Shown in pieces: positions 44,112-53,284 of a stretch of DNA of 64,000 nt. The stretch spans positions 1,736,001 through 1,800,000 of the forward strand of contig NZ_CP033073.1 in assembly GCF_003675325.1 (NCBI RefSeq), given 5' to 3'. A model generated the notes under the pieces. The model worked only from the letters and a program-made list of their open reading frames with translations. It was not told the origin of the DNA and did not search any database. A program made the translations under genes and the position numbers. This DNA comes from Streptomyces dangxiongensis. Lineage in GTDB: Bacteria > Actinomycetota > Actinomycetes > Streptomycetales > Streptomycetaceae. Numbering within the stretch: the first letter of the stretch is position 1; every line of letters begins with the position of its first letter.

Positions 44112-44129
44112 GATGGCAACGGTGCCATC
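44112..44129. promoter_or_regulatory. 7-bp perfect inverted repeat between rok7B7 and xylF
   Basis: GATGGCA-ACGG-TGCCATC lies seven bases beyond the rok7B7 stop. On the minus strand it could be a short terminator for rok7B7 (a T-containing stretch follows) or a second operator for xylF. It is too short to decide. Confidence 0.5.
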
Positions 44130-44135
44130 CGTTCT

Positions 44136-45335
44136 CTAAGTGAAGGCAGGGGTCGCCACCGGGAACGCCCCCTCCAAAAGGGTCGAATCGCCCATCTCGC
44201 TGAGAGCGAGGGCGAGTGCCCCCAGCACCTCCGCACGGCCGCCAAGTGCCCCGGGCAGCACGGACAGTTGGCGCGCCGCGCTAGGGATGGCGTAGCGGCC
44301 GACCGACTCCCTGATGGGCCCGAGGACCAGCTCACCGGCCTCGGCGAGATCACCGCCGAGGACCACCCGGCTAGGGTTCAGCAGGTTGCAGAGATTGGCC
44401 ACTCCGCTGCCGATGTGGCGGCCCACGTCGGCGACCACGCGACGGCAGCCGGGGTCACCGTCCCTGGCCAGCCGTACGACGCCCTCCATCGTCAGATCGC
44501 TGCCGTGACTCGGCTGGAGCAGCGGGAGCACGTAGCGTGCCGCCGCGAAGGTCTCCAGGCAGCCGCGGTTGCCGCAGCGGCAGACCGGACCGGACTCGTC
44601 GAGGGTGATGTGCCCGATCTCGCCCGCCGTGCCGCCGGGGCCGCGGTAGATCTTCCCGTCGATCACCAGACCGGCGCCGACACCGCTCGCGACCTTGATG
44701 TACGCCAGGTCCCGCACGCCCTTGCCGCTGCCCCAGACCAGCTCGCCGAGGGCGCCGAGGTTGGCGTCGTTGTCCACGTGCACGGGCACGCCGAGCCGTT
44801 CGCGCAGCTCCTCGGCGGGCTTGGTGCCGCCCCAGCCGGGCAGGATCGCGGTGGACCCCAGCGTCCCCGACTCCACGTCGATCGGGCCCGGCACGCCGAG
44901 TCCCACGCCGGCCACCTTGGACCGGTCCACCCCGGTCGCCGCGACCAGCCGGCTGACAAGCTGTTCGGCCCGGTCGAAGCCCTGGTCGGCGGAGGCGTCG
45001 ACGTCCAGCGGCTCCGCCTCCTCGGCCAGCACCTGGTGGGCGAGGTTCCCGATCGCGACGCGCAGATGGGTGTGACCGAAGTCGACGCCGATCACGATGC
45101 CGGCGTCCCCGCTCAGGCTGACGCTGCGGGCCCGCCGCCCGCCCGCCGAGGTGGGCGTGACCTCTACGGTTCCGCCGTCCTTCAGTTCCCGCACGATGTT
45201 GGAGACGGTCGCGGCCGACAGACCGGTCGTCCGCGCGATCTCCGCCTGCGTGAGGGACCCGGCCAGGCGCACGGCCCGGACGACCCGCTCCAGGTTGGCT
45301 CGGTGCAGTGATGACTGCGACCCTGGAGTCTCCAC
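44136..45335 (-). CDS. rok7B7: ROK family transcriptional regulator (Rok7B7 orthologue)
   Basis: The 399-aa protein has a winged HTH (residues about 8-65: NLERVVRAVRLAGSLTQAEI, LSAATVSNIVRELKDGG) and a sugar-kinase-like ROK domain. The ROK zinc motif GPVCRCGNRGCLETF and the phosphate-loop-like GVDFGHTHLRVAIGN are present. Rok7B7 in S. coelicolor is known to affect xylose uptake, carbon catabolite repression and antibiotic production. The position between xylFGH and ngcEFG matches that locus. GTG 45335 is chosen because AGGAGG lies five bases before it; an upstream ATG (45386) lacks a site. Confidence 0.92.
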   Translation of the reverse strand: METPGSQSSLHRANLERVVRAVRLAGSLTQAEIARTTGLSAATVSNIVRELKDGGTVEVTPTSAGGRRARSVSLSGDAGIVIGVDFGHTHLRVAIGNLAHQVLAEEAEPLDVDASADQGFDRAEQLVSRLVAATGVDRSKVAGVGLGVPGPIDVESGTLGSTAILPGWGGTKPAEELRERLGVPVHVDNDANLGALGELVWGSGKGVRDLAYIKVASGVGAGLVIDGKIYRGPGGTAGEIGHITLDESGPVCRCGNRGCLETFAAARYVLPLLQPSHGSDLTMEGVVRLARDGDPGCRRVVADVGRHIGSGVANLCNLLNPSRVVLGGDLAEAGELVLGPIRESVGRYAIPSAARQLSVLPGALGGRAEVLGALALALSEMGDSTLLEGAFPVATPAFT

Positions 45336-45522
45336 GACGACCTCCTGAGCGCGGGGCCGCTTCGGTGAGGCCCCGTGTATGTCCAACTAGTGAACTCTAA
45401 GCTGAGCCGTTCGGGGTGACTCCCGTCAAGAGGTTGAACCGTTTCCGGGTATCCGGACACACGCGTGCGCGCCGCCCCCGAAAGCCCGGAGCGGCGTGCA
45501 GGCGAACGGTCGCGGAGTGCGG

Positions 45523-46446
45523 TTACTTCAGGGTCGCCGAGGTCAGCCCCGCCTGCACCTGGCGCTGGAAGGACAGGTACACCACCAGCATCGGGATCAT
45601 GGCAATGGTCACACCCGCGAACAGAACCGGCAGGTCGGCGGCGTATCCCTGCTGCTGGTTCAACTGGATCAGGCCCTGGGTGAGGACGTACCGTTCGGGG
45701 TCGGAGCCGCTCTGCGGCTGCATGAGGACCGTGGGCAGGATGAACTGGTTCCACTGACCCAGCGTGTTGAAGATCCCCACACTGATCAGTCCCGGCTTGG
45801 CCATGGGCAGCATCACCTGGAAGAACGTCCGGGTGTGCGAGGCGCCGTCCAGAACGGCCGCCTCGAAGACCGCGGTGGGCAGGGTCCGGAAGAAGGCGTG
45901 CATGAAGAACACCGTGAACGGCATCGAGTAGGCGATGTAGACCAGGACCAGCCCCTGGTAGGTGTTCAGCATGTCCAGCCGTTTGACCATGAAGAACAGC
46001 GGGACCAGCGCCAGGAACACCGGGAACATCGCGCCGGCGACGAAGAAGTAGTACAGCAGCCGGCTGCCCGGGAACGGGTACCGGGCCAGCACGTACGCGG
46101 CCATCGAGCCGAGCAGCATGGTCAGCGGCACGGAGAAGACCAGGACGATCACGGTGTTCAGGAAGTAGTCGCCGATGCCCTTGCCCCAGGCGCGGGCGAA
46201 GACGTCCAGGGACCAGTGCCGGGGCCAGCCGAAGGCGGAGCCGCCGATCTGGGCGTCGGTCTTGAAGGAGCTGAGCACCAGCCACAGCAGCGGCAGCACG
46301 ATCAGCAGGGCCCACAGGGCGAGGAAGCCGTGCGAGAAGGCGTTCAGGACCACGCCCTCGCCGCGCCGGCCGCCTGCCGGCAGGGGAGTCCTGGCGACGG
46401 GCCGCCCGGCCGGCGCGGGGGCGGTTTCCTTGATGGGTGTGCTCAT
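45523..46446 (-). CDS. ngcG: chitobiose/GlcNAc ABC transporter permease
   Basis: The 307-aa membrane protein has six segments of the MalG type after a 33-residue Pro-rich cytoplasmic start. The binding-protein-dependent-permease EAA loop is EAAVLDGASHTRTFFQVMLP. It lies 15 bp downstream of ngcF, with GGGAGAG before ATG 46446. The set NgcE-F-G imports N-acetylglucosamine and chitobiose in Streptomyces; assignment here rests on locus order and on the binding protein. It must use an ATPase encoded elsewhere (MsiK in known cases). Confidence 0.9.
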   Translation of the reverse strand: MSTPIKETAPAPAGRPVARTPLPAGGRRGEGVVLNAFSHGFLALWALLIVLPLLWLVLSSFKTDAQIGGSAFGWPRHWSLDVFARAWGKGIGDYFLNTVIVLVFSVPLTMLLGSMAAYVLARYPFPGSRLLYYFFVAGAMFPVFLALVPLFFMVKRLDMLNTYQGLVLVYIAYSMPFTVFFMHAFFRTLPTAVFEAAVLDGASHTRTFFQVMLPMAKPGLISVGIFNTLGQWNQFILPTVLMQPQSGSDPERYVLTQGLIQLNQQQGYAADLPVLFAGVTIAMIPMLVVYLSFQRQVQAGLTSATLK

Positions 46447-46461
46447 CGTCGTCTCTCCCGC

Positions 46462-47412
46462 TCAGAACTCGATGCGCTCGCGGCGGGTGGCGCGCAGCGT
46501 GACCACGGACAGGACCAGCGTGAGCAGCAGCATGACGACGCCCATGGCGCAGGCGTAGCCGCTCTTGCCGTAGTAGAGGAAGTTGCGCATCATCACCGTC
46601 GACATCACGTCGCTGTGGTGGTCGGGGCCGCCGCCGTACGCGCCCATGTTCTGGGTCATGGCCGAGACCAGTACGAACATGTCCATGGCGACGATGCCGA
46701 GATAGACCCAGGCGGTCTGCACCGAGTCCCACAGCAGGGGCAGGGTGATGCGGAAGAAGGACTGGTTGCGGCTCGCCCCGTCGATCAGGGCGGCCTCGTA
46801 GATGTCCCGCGGGATCGACTGCATGGCGGCGGAGAACAGCACGAGGTAGAAGCCGACGCCGTGCCAGACCACGACCACCATCAGCGCCCAGAGCACCATG
46901 TTCGGCTCGTTGAGCCACTCCACGGGGTTGTCGGCGTCGACCAGCCCCGTCTTGATCAGCAGGCCGTTGAGCAGGCCGCCGCCGTCGCTGCGGTACACGG
47001 CGTTGAAGAGGACCGCGAGGATCGCCAGGGACAGCACCTGCGGAAAGAAGTAGAGGATCTTGTAGAACGCCGCTCCTTCGACTCCCCGCACCCCGCCGGC
47101 CCGGCTGCGCCCGCCCGCGTTCAGCATGAAGGCGAAGAACAGGGCGAGCAGAATCGTGATCACCGGGATGAAGATCAGAAAGAGGATGTTGTGCCAGACG
47201 GCCTCCAGGAAGATGTCGTCCTGGAACAGCGCCCGGTAATTGTCCAGGCCGACGAAGCGGAAGGTCTGCGACTGCCCCTTCCAGTCGGTCAGTGAATAGC
47301 CGATCGTCTGGATGTACGGCCAGATCACGAAGATCAGATAAAGCGCCACGGGGACGAGGAGAAACCCCGTGACGAACCGGTACTGCCCTTTGCGCATACC
47401 TGCCCCTGACAT
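46462..47412 (-). CDS. ngcF: chitobiose/GlcNAc ABC transporter permease
   Basis: The 316-aa MalF-type permease has six or seven membrane segments, beginning FVTGFLLVPVALYLIFVIW. The EAA loop reads EAALIDGASRNQSFFRITLP. A loop of about 20 residues with GGRSRAGGVRGVEGAAF joins segments 2 and 3. Two starts are possible, ATG 47412 and ATG 47397; neither has an ideal ribosome site, and I list the longer. It is the second gene of the ngcEFG operon, 102 bp after ngcE. Confidence 0.88.
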   Translation of the reverse strand: MSGAGMRKGQYRFVTGFLLVPVALYLIFVIWPYIQTIGYSLTDWKGQSQTFRFVGLDNYRALFQDDIFLEAVWHNILFLIFIPVITILLALFFAFMLNAGGRSRAGGVRGVEGAAFYKILYFFPQVLSLAILAVLFNAVYRSDGGGLLNGLLIKTGLVDADNPVEWLNEPNMVLWALMVVVVWHGVGFYLVLFSAAMQSIPRDIYEAALIDGASRNQSFFRITLPLLWDSVQTAWVYLGIVAMDMFVLVSAMTQNMGAYGGGPDHHSDVMSTVMMRNFLYYGKSGYACAMGVVMLLLTLVLSVVTLRATRRERIEF

Positions 47413-47514
47413 TCCGGCCCGTACCGGCACCCCGGAGGGAGTGCGGGGAACCGCGCGACACGCCGCCACCGGCATCCGCGGTCGCCTCCGCGCCCCCAAG
47501 GCGGCCCGGCGGAC

Positions 47515-48960
47515 CTAGTCCCGGTGGTTCTTCTTCGACGCGGGGTCCTTGGCCTGCTTGTCCACCGCGGCCTGACACCGTTTCAGCCACTCCTTCGGCT
47601 GGATGCGCCGGGCCATCAGCTCGTTGGACGCGGCCTCCAGGGCGGTGCCCATCTCGCCGTACCACTCGGTGTACAGGTAACGGAAGGTGTGGTCACCGGC
47701 CGCCTTGGACGCCTCGACCGTGGACTGGGTGCCCGGGCGCAGCCGGACGCCCGGGTCGACGCCGTCCTTGAGGATGGTGAGCGAGTTGGCCTGCTTGGCG
47801 AAGAGCGTCGACCACTCCTTGGAGAGCATGCGCCGCATGAACTCCTTGGCGGCCGGCAGGTTACCGGCCTTCGAGGGGATGACGAAGGGCTCGCCCGAGC
47901 CGGCCCGGATCGCCTCGAAGGGCAGGGCGCTGCCGGACAGCGGCGGCATGGGCAGGAACTTCATGTCGAAGTCCGGCGGCGTCTGCTTGAGCTGCTCGTT
48001 CTCCAGCCAGGAACCGCAGGTGATGAACGCGGCCTTGTACTGGTTCCAGCGGGTCTGCGACTCGGTGTGGGACAGGCCGTTCGTGCCGGGCATCAGATAG
48101 CCCTTCTCGACGACCTCGTAGACCGCCTCGGCGGCGGCCTGCGCGGCGTCGGAGCCGACGAACGCCTTGGGGTCCAGGTTGTCGATGGCCTTCATCGCGT
48201 CCAGACCGCCCTTCTTGGCGATCAGGTCCATGAGGGCGACGTTGATGTAGTACGGGTACTTGCCCTGGTGGGCCAGGCCGCCGATGCCCTGCGACTTGGC
48301 GTCCTTGCAGATGGCGAGGAAGTCGTCCCAGGTCTTCGGCGGCTGCCAGCCCTTCTCCTCGAAGAGCTTGCCGGAGTACCACAGGCCCCAGACCGTGTAG
48401 ATGTAGTTCAGCGCGACGATCTTGCCCTCCTGCATGCCCGGGTCGAGCGTGCCGGGGATCAGGGTGTCGCGGACCTTGCGGGCCGGGTCGTCGACCGAGG
48501 GCGCGTCCAGGACCTCGGCGAGGTCGAGGAGCTGGCCGTTCTTGTAGAGGACGTCGATGTTGATCTTCTGGGCGCCCGAGTCGTCCACGATGTCCGGCGG
48601 GTTGCCCGCGTTGAAGCGCGGCTGGAGCTTGCCGGTGATCTCCTGGGTGCCGGTGTGGCTGGAGGTGATGCCGAGCTTCTTGCCGAAGTCGGCCTCCCAC
48701 GCCCTGGCGTAGTCGTCGCCGTATCCGCCCTTGAAGACGACGACGTCGAGCTTGCTGCCCTTCTTGGCGCCGAAGGGGTTGCCCTTCGACGTCTTCCCCT
48801 CGGCGGTGCCGGCGCCGGTGTCGTCACCGCCGCCGCTGGCACACGCGGACAGGAAGCTCATCGCCGGGACACTGACCAGGCCGAGTGCGGCAGACCGCTT
48901 GATCAGCGCGCGACGGCCGACACCTGCGAAACCGTGGTCCCCCTCGGAAGTGGATCCCAT
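47515..48960 (-). CDS. ngcE: N-acetylglucosamine/chitobiose-binding lipoprotein
   Basis: The 481-aa solute-binding protein of ABC family 1 has a twin-arginine-like start (GRRALIKRSAALGLVSVPAM) and a lipobox SFLSAC, so it is lipid-anchored, perhaps after Tat export. The fold begins LDVVVFKGGYGDDYARAWEA, followed by IVDDSGAQKINIDVLYKNGQ and the aromatic-rich ALNYIYTVWGLWYSGKLFEE expected of a sugar site. The C-terminus is Lys-rich. In S. coelicolor the corresponding protein binds chitobiose. A dre-like site for DasR lies upstream, and GH92 mannosidase genes are divergent from it. Confidence 0.9.
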   Translation of the reverse strand: MGSTSEGDHGFAGVGRRALIKRSAALGLVSVPAMSFLSACASGGGDDTGAGTAEGKTSKGNPFGAKKGSKLDVVVFKGGYGDDYARAWEADFGKKLGITSSHTGTQEITGKLQPRFNAGNPPDIVDDSGAQKINIDVLYKNGQLLDLAEVLDAPSVDDPARKVRDTLIPGTLDPGMQEGKIVALNYIYTVWGLWYSGKLFEEKGWQPPKTWDDFLAICKDAKSQGIGGLAHQGKYPYYINVALMDLIAKKGGLDAMKAIDNLDPKAFVGSDAAQAAAEAVYEVVEKGYLMPGTNGLSHTESQTRWNQYKAAFITCGSWLENEQLKQTPPDFDMKFLPMPPLSGSALPFEAIRAGSGEPFVIPSKAGNLPAAKEFMRRMLSKEWSTLFAKQANSLTILKDGVDPGVRLRPGTQSTVEASKAAGDHTFRYLYTEWYGEMGTALEAASNELMARRIQPKEWLKRCQAAVDKQAKDPASKKNHRD

Positions 48961-49104
48961 GCTCAAGTCCTCGCCTTCTCCAGGACTCAGGCGGTGAACC
49001 GGAATCTGCCCGGCACCGCGGTCGGGTCGAACTGGGTGGTGCAGGAAGTGCGGGAAGTGCGGAGTACGTGTTCTGCCGGGAGTGCGATTCTGTACCGGGC
49101 GCCG

Positions 49105-49120
49105 ACAGGTATAGTCCACT
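49105..49120. promoter_or_regulatory. dre-like DasR site upstream of ngcE
   Basis: ACAGGTATAGTCCACT agrees with 13 of 16 positions of the dre consensus ACTGGTCTAGACCACT (from memory). It lies 145 bp upstream of the ngcE start. DasR, the GlcNAc-responsive GntR regulator, controls chitin and GlcNAc uptake genes in Streptomyces, so the context supports the call. Confidence 0.65.
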
Positions 49121-49311
49121 TCCCACCGGCGGAGCAAGATCGAACGCAAGGTTGGACATGGGTCTTTTCCGAGTTGAGACCTCGCGGAAATATGAGGCGC
49201 CGATGCGTGCCACGCCCGGAAAACCAGCGGCATAACGCCCTGAATGCCACAGCCAACACCCTTGACATTCCCGGCCACTTGACCACCTACTGGTTCCTGC
49301 GCCCCGTAACT

Positions 49312-49323
49312 GACAACGTTGTC
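49312..49323. promoter_or_regulatory. LacI-type operator before the first GH92 gene
   Basis: GACAACGTTGTC is a perfect 12-bp palindrome with the central CG-type step typical of LacI-family operators. It lies 30 bp before the start of the GH92 gene. Two near copies precede the second GH92 gene. Confidence 0.65.
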
Positions 49324-49353
49324 CGGAGAGGGTGCAGGAGGGGAATTCCGTAG

Positions 49354-52300
49354 ATGCAGCTCAGAACTCGGCACAGCCGGGGACCGGCGGCCGTCCTCAC
49401 GGCCGCCTTTGTCATGGCCGTCGGCGCGCAGGGCGCGGCGGTCGCCCTCCCGGCCCGGGCCGCGGCGGCCGACCGGGAGTTCGCGTCCTCGTTCGAGGCG
49501 GGGGATCCGGCGCCGGACTGGCTGAACACCGTCGACACCGGGCCGGACGGCGGCGAGCGCGCCTCGGGCGTCGACGGCGGGTACAGCACCGGCATCCCGG
49601 GCAACGTGACCGACCACGTCACCGAGGTCCGGGCCAGCGGCGAGAACACGGGCGCCGGCGAGGTGAAGGAGAACCTCGCCGACGGCGAGCCCGGCACCAA
49701 GTGGCTGACCTTCGCGCCCACCGGCTGGGTGGAGTTCGACCTGGACAAGCCCAGCAGGATAACGACGTACGCCCTCACCTCGGCCAACGACTACGCCGAG
49801 CGGGACCCCGCGGACTGGACCCTGCGGGGCTCCACCGACGGCAAGGACTGGAAGACCGTCGACACCCGCTCGGGCGAGACGTTCTCCGAACGGTTCCTCA
49901 CCAAGTCCTACGATCTCGCCGCACCGGCCGAGTACCGGCACTTCCGGCTGGAGGTGACGGGGAACCGCGGCGCCCCGGACCTCCTCCAGCTCGCCGACGT
50001 GCAGTTCTCCACCGGCGGCGGGGGCGGCCCGGTGCCGCAGGACATGCTGACCCTGACCGACCGGGGGCCGAGCGGCTCGCCGACCGCCAAGGCACGGGCC
50101 GGATTCACCGGAACGCGGGCCCTGCGCTACGCCGGACGGCACACGGCGGCCGGCCGGGCGTACTCGTACAACAAGGTCTTCGACGTGAACGTGCGGGTCG
50201 GCCGGGACACCCGGCTGTCGTACCGCGTCCTCCCCTCGATGGCCGACGGCGACCGCGACTACGACGCCACCTTCGTCTCCCTCGACCTGGCCTTCACCGA
50301 CGGCACCTATCTGAGCGGCCTGGGCGCGCTGGACCAGCACGGCTTCCCGCTCACGCCGCGCGGACAGGGCGCGTCGAAGGCTTTGTACGTCAACCAGTGG
50401 AACAACGTGAGCGCGCGGATCGGCGCGGTGGCGGCGGGCAGGACGGTCGACCGGATCCTGGTGGCGTACGACTCCCCGGCCGGCCCGGCGAAGTTCCGCG
50501 GCTGGATCGACGACGTGTCCCTGAGACCGGTGGCACCGGAGCGGCCGAAGGCGCACCTGTCGGACTACGTCCTGACCACCCGCGGCACCAACTCCAGCGG
50601 CAGCTTCTCGCGCGGCAACGACTTCCCGGCGACGGCCCTGCCGCACGGCTTCAACTTCTGGACGCCGGTCACCAACGCGTCCTCACTGAGCTGGCTGTAC
50701 GAGTACGCACGTGCGAACAACGCCGACAACCTGCCGACGATCCAGGCGTTCAGCGCGAGCCACGAGCCGAGCCCGTGGATGGGCGACCGGCAGACCTTCC
50801 AGCTCATGCCGTCGGCCGCGTCCGGCACGCCGGACACCGGGCGCGAGGCGCGGGCACTGCCCTTCCGGCACGAGAACGAGACCGCGCGGCCCTACTACTA
50901 CGGCGTCCGGTTCGACAACGGCCTCAAGGCCGAGATGACCCCGACCGACCATGCGGCCGTCCTCCGCTTCACCTACCCCGGCGACGACGCGAGCGTGCTG
51001 TTCGACAACGTCACCGAGCAGGCCGGCCTGACGCTCGACAAGGAGCACGGCACCGTCACCGGCTACTCGGACGTGAAGTCGGGGCTGTCCACGGGCGCGA
51101 CCCGGCTGTTCGTGTACGGCCGGTTCGACAGGCCGGTGACGGACGGCGGTTCGAGCGGGGTGAAGGGCTTCCTGCGCTTCGACGCGGGCGCCGACCGCAC
51201 CGTCACCCTGCGGATCGCGACCTCGCTCATCAGCGTCGACCAGGCCGAGGACAACCTGCGCCAGGAGGTCCCGGACGGCGCGTCCTTCGACACGGTCAGG
51301 GCACACGCCCAGCGCGTCTGGGACAGGCTGCTCGGCCGGGTCGAGGTGAAGGGGCGCGACCCCGGACCAGCTGACCACGCTGTACTCCGGGCTGTACCGG
51401 CTCTACCTCTACCCCAACTCCGGCTTCGAGAAGGCCGACGGCAGAAATCGGTACGCCTCCCCGTTCTCCCCCATGCCCGGCCCGGACACCCCGACGCACA
51501 CCGGCGCGAAGATCGTCGACGGCACGGTGTACGTCAACAACGGCTTCTGGGACACCTATCGCACCACCTGGCCCGCGTACTCGTTCCTGACACCCTCCCA
51601 GGCGGGCGAGATGGTCGACGGGTTCGTGCAGCAGTACAAGGACGGCGGCTGGACCTCCCGCTGGTCCTCCCCCGGCTATGCCGACCTGATGACCGGCACC
51701 TCCTCGGACGTGGCGTTCGCCGACGCCTACGTCAAGGGCGTGAAGTTCGACGCGAGAGCGGCCTACGACGCGGCCGTGAAGAACGCGACCGTCGTCCCGC
51801 CGATGCCGGGCGTGGGCCGCAAGGGCATGAGCACCTCGCCCTTCCTCGGCTACACCGGCACCGACACGCACGAGGGCCTGTCCTGGGCGATGGAGGGCTA
51901 CGTCAACGACTACGGCATCGCGAAGATGGGCGAGGCCCTCTACCGGAAGACGGGTGAGAAACGCTACCGGGAGGAGTCGGAGTACTTCCTCGACCGGGCC
52001 CGGGACTACGTGAAGCTGTTCGACCCCGAGGCCGGCTTCTTCCAGGGCCGGGACGCCAAGGGCGACTGGCGGGTGGACTCCTCGCGGTACGACCCGCGCG
52101 TGTGGGGCTACGACTACACGGAGACCAACGGCTGGGGCTACGCCTTCACCGCCCCGCAGGACAGCCGGGGCCTGGCCAACCTCTACGGCGGCCGGGACGG
52201 ACTCGCGGACAAGCTCGACACCTACTTCGCCACCCCCGAGACGGCCTCCCCCGACTACGTCGGCTCCTACGGCGGGGTCATCCACGAGATGACCGAGGCC

Positions 52301-53158
52301 CGGGACGTCCGCATGGGCATGTACGGCCACTCCAACCAGGTCGCGCACCACGTCCTGTACATGTACGACGCGGCCGGTCAGCCCTGGAAGACGCAGGCCC
52401 TCGTGCGCGAGGCGCTCTCCCGGCTCTACACCGGCAGCGAGATCGGACAGGGCTACCACGGCGACGAGGACAACGGCGAGCAGTCGGCCTGGTACCTCTT
52501 CTCCGCGCTCGGCTTCTACCCGCTGGTCATGGGCAGCGGCGAGTACTCCATCGGCTCCCCGCTGTTCAAGCAGGTCACCGTGCACCTGGAGAACGGCCGG
52601 GACCTCGTGGTCCGCGCACCCCACAACAGCGCCAGGAACGTCTACGTCCAGCGCGTCCTGTTCGACGGCCGCCCCTGGACGTCGACCTCGCTCCCCCACT
52701 CGTTGCTGTCCGAGGGCGGGGTGCTGGAGTTCGTCATGGGCGCCGAGCCCTCGACGTGGGGCACGGGGAAGGACGCGGCACCGGTCTCCGTCACCCGGGA
52801 CGACAAGGTCCCGGCGCCCCGGTCGGACGTCCTGAGGGGCGAGGGGCCGCTCTTCGACGACACCTCGGCGACGAGCACGACGCTCACCTCGGCGGACCTG
52901 CCGGTGCCGGGCGCCGTGAAGCCGGTGCAGTACACGCTGACCTCGGCGGCGGACCACACCAGGGCGCCGACCGGCTGGACCCTCCAGGGCTCCACCGACG
53001 GCACGACCTGGCGGACCCTGGACCACCGCTCCGGTGAGACGTTCGGCTGGGACCGGCAGACCCGCGCCTTCACGATCGCCGCGCCCGGCACGTACACGAG
53101 ATACCGCCTGGTCCTGGACGGCGAGTCCGTCCTGGCGGAGGTGGAGCTGCTGGCCTGA
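49354..53158 (+). pseudogene. secreted GH92 alpha-mannosidase with two F5/8C-type domains, apparent frameshift
   Basis: The signal peptide ends near ARAAA. Residues about 95-215 form an F5/8-type C (CBM32-like) domain (KWLTFAPTGWVEFDL, DPADWTLRGSTDGKDWKTVD). The GH92 N-domain starts HLSDYVLTTRGTNSSGSF and the catalytic domain ends GYHGDEDNGEQSAWYLFSAL, with the acidic active-site residues. A second F5/8C-like domain ends the protein. The frame breaks at the GGGG run 51351-51354: before it reads GRVEVKG, and only after removing one G does ATPDQLTTLYSGLYRLYLYP follow and stay open to 53158. Length 3805 is one base over a multiple of three. Without the extra base it would be 1267 aa. It may be a sequencing error rather than a dead gene. 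Confidence 0.88.
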
Positions 53159-53163
53159 CCGTC

Positions 53164-53202
53164 GGGCGCGTACGGCTGCCGGCCCGGCAGCCGTACGCGC
53201 CC
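53164..53202. terminator. 17-bp-stem hairpin after the first GH92 gene
   Basis: gggcgcgtacggctgcc (53164-53180) and ggcagccgtacgcgccc (53186-53202) pair perfectly with a five-base loop, five bases after the stop codon. There is no T-run, but hairpins alone often terminate in Streptomyces. Confidence 0.75.
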
Positions 53203-53236
53203 CCGGACGGCGCGCCACGCGGAACGGGAGGGGTGC

Positions 53237-53267
53237 GGCCCGCCCCCGGGGGGACCGGGGGCGGGCC
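53237..53267. terminator. 13-bp-stem hairpin after the second GH92 gene
   Basis: ggcccgcccccgg (53237-53249) pairs perfectly with ccgggggcgggcc (53255-53267). It lies 18 bp beyond the stop of the leftward GH92 gene. Together with the hairpin at 53164 it separates the two convergent genes. Confidence 0.7.
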
Positions 53268-53284
53268 GTCTCGGTGTGCGGGCC

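Larger units (their letters stand above)
48961..49353. other. 393-bp divergent control region between ngcE and the first GH92 gene
   Basis: The region has no gene. It holds a DasR-type site (49105-49120) nearer ngcE and a LacI-type palindrome (49312-49323) nearer the GH92 gene. It is less GC-rich than its surroundings around 49140-49310, with TTGACA (49263) and TTGACC (49279) as possible -35 boxes for the rightward promoter. Confidence 0.6.
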
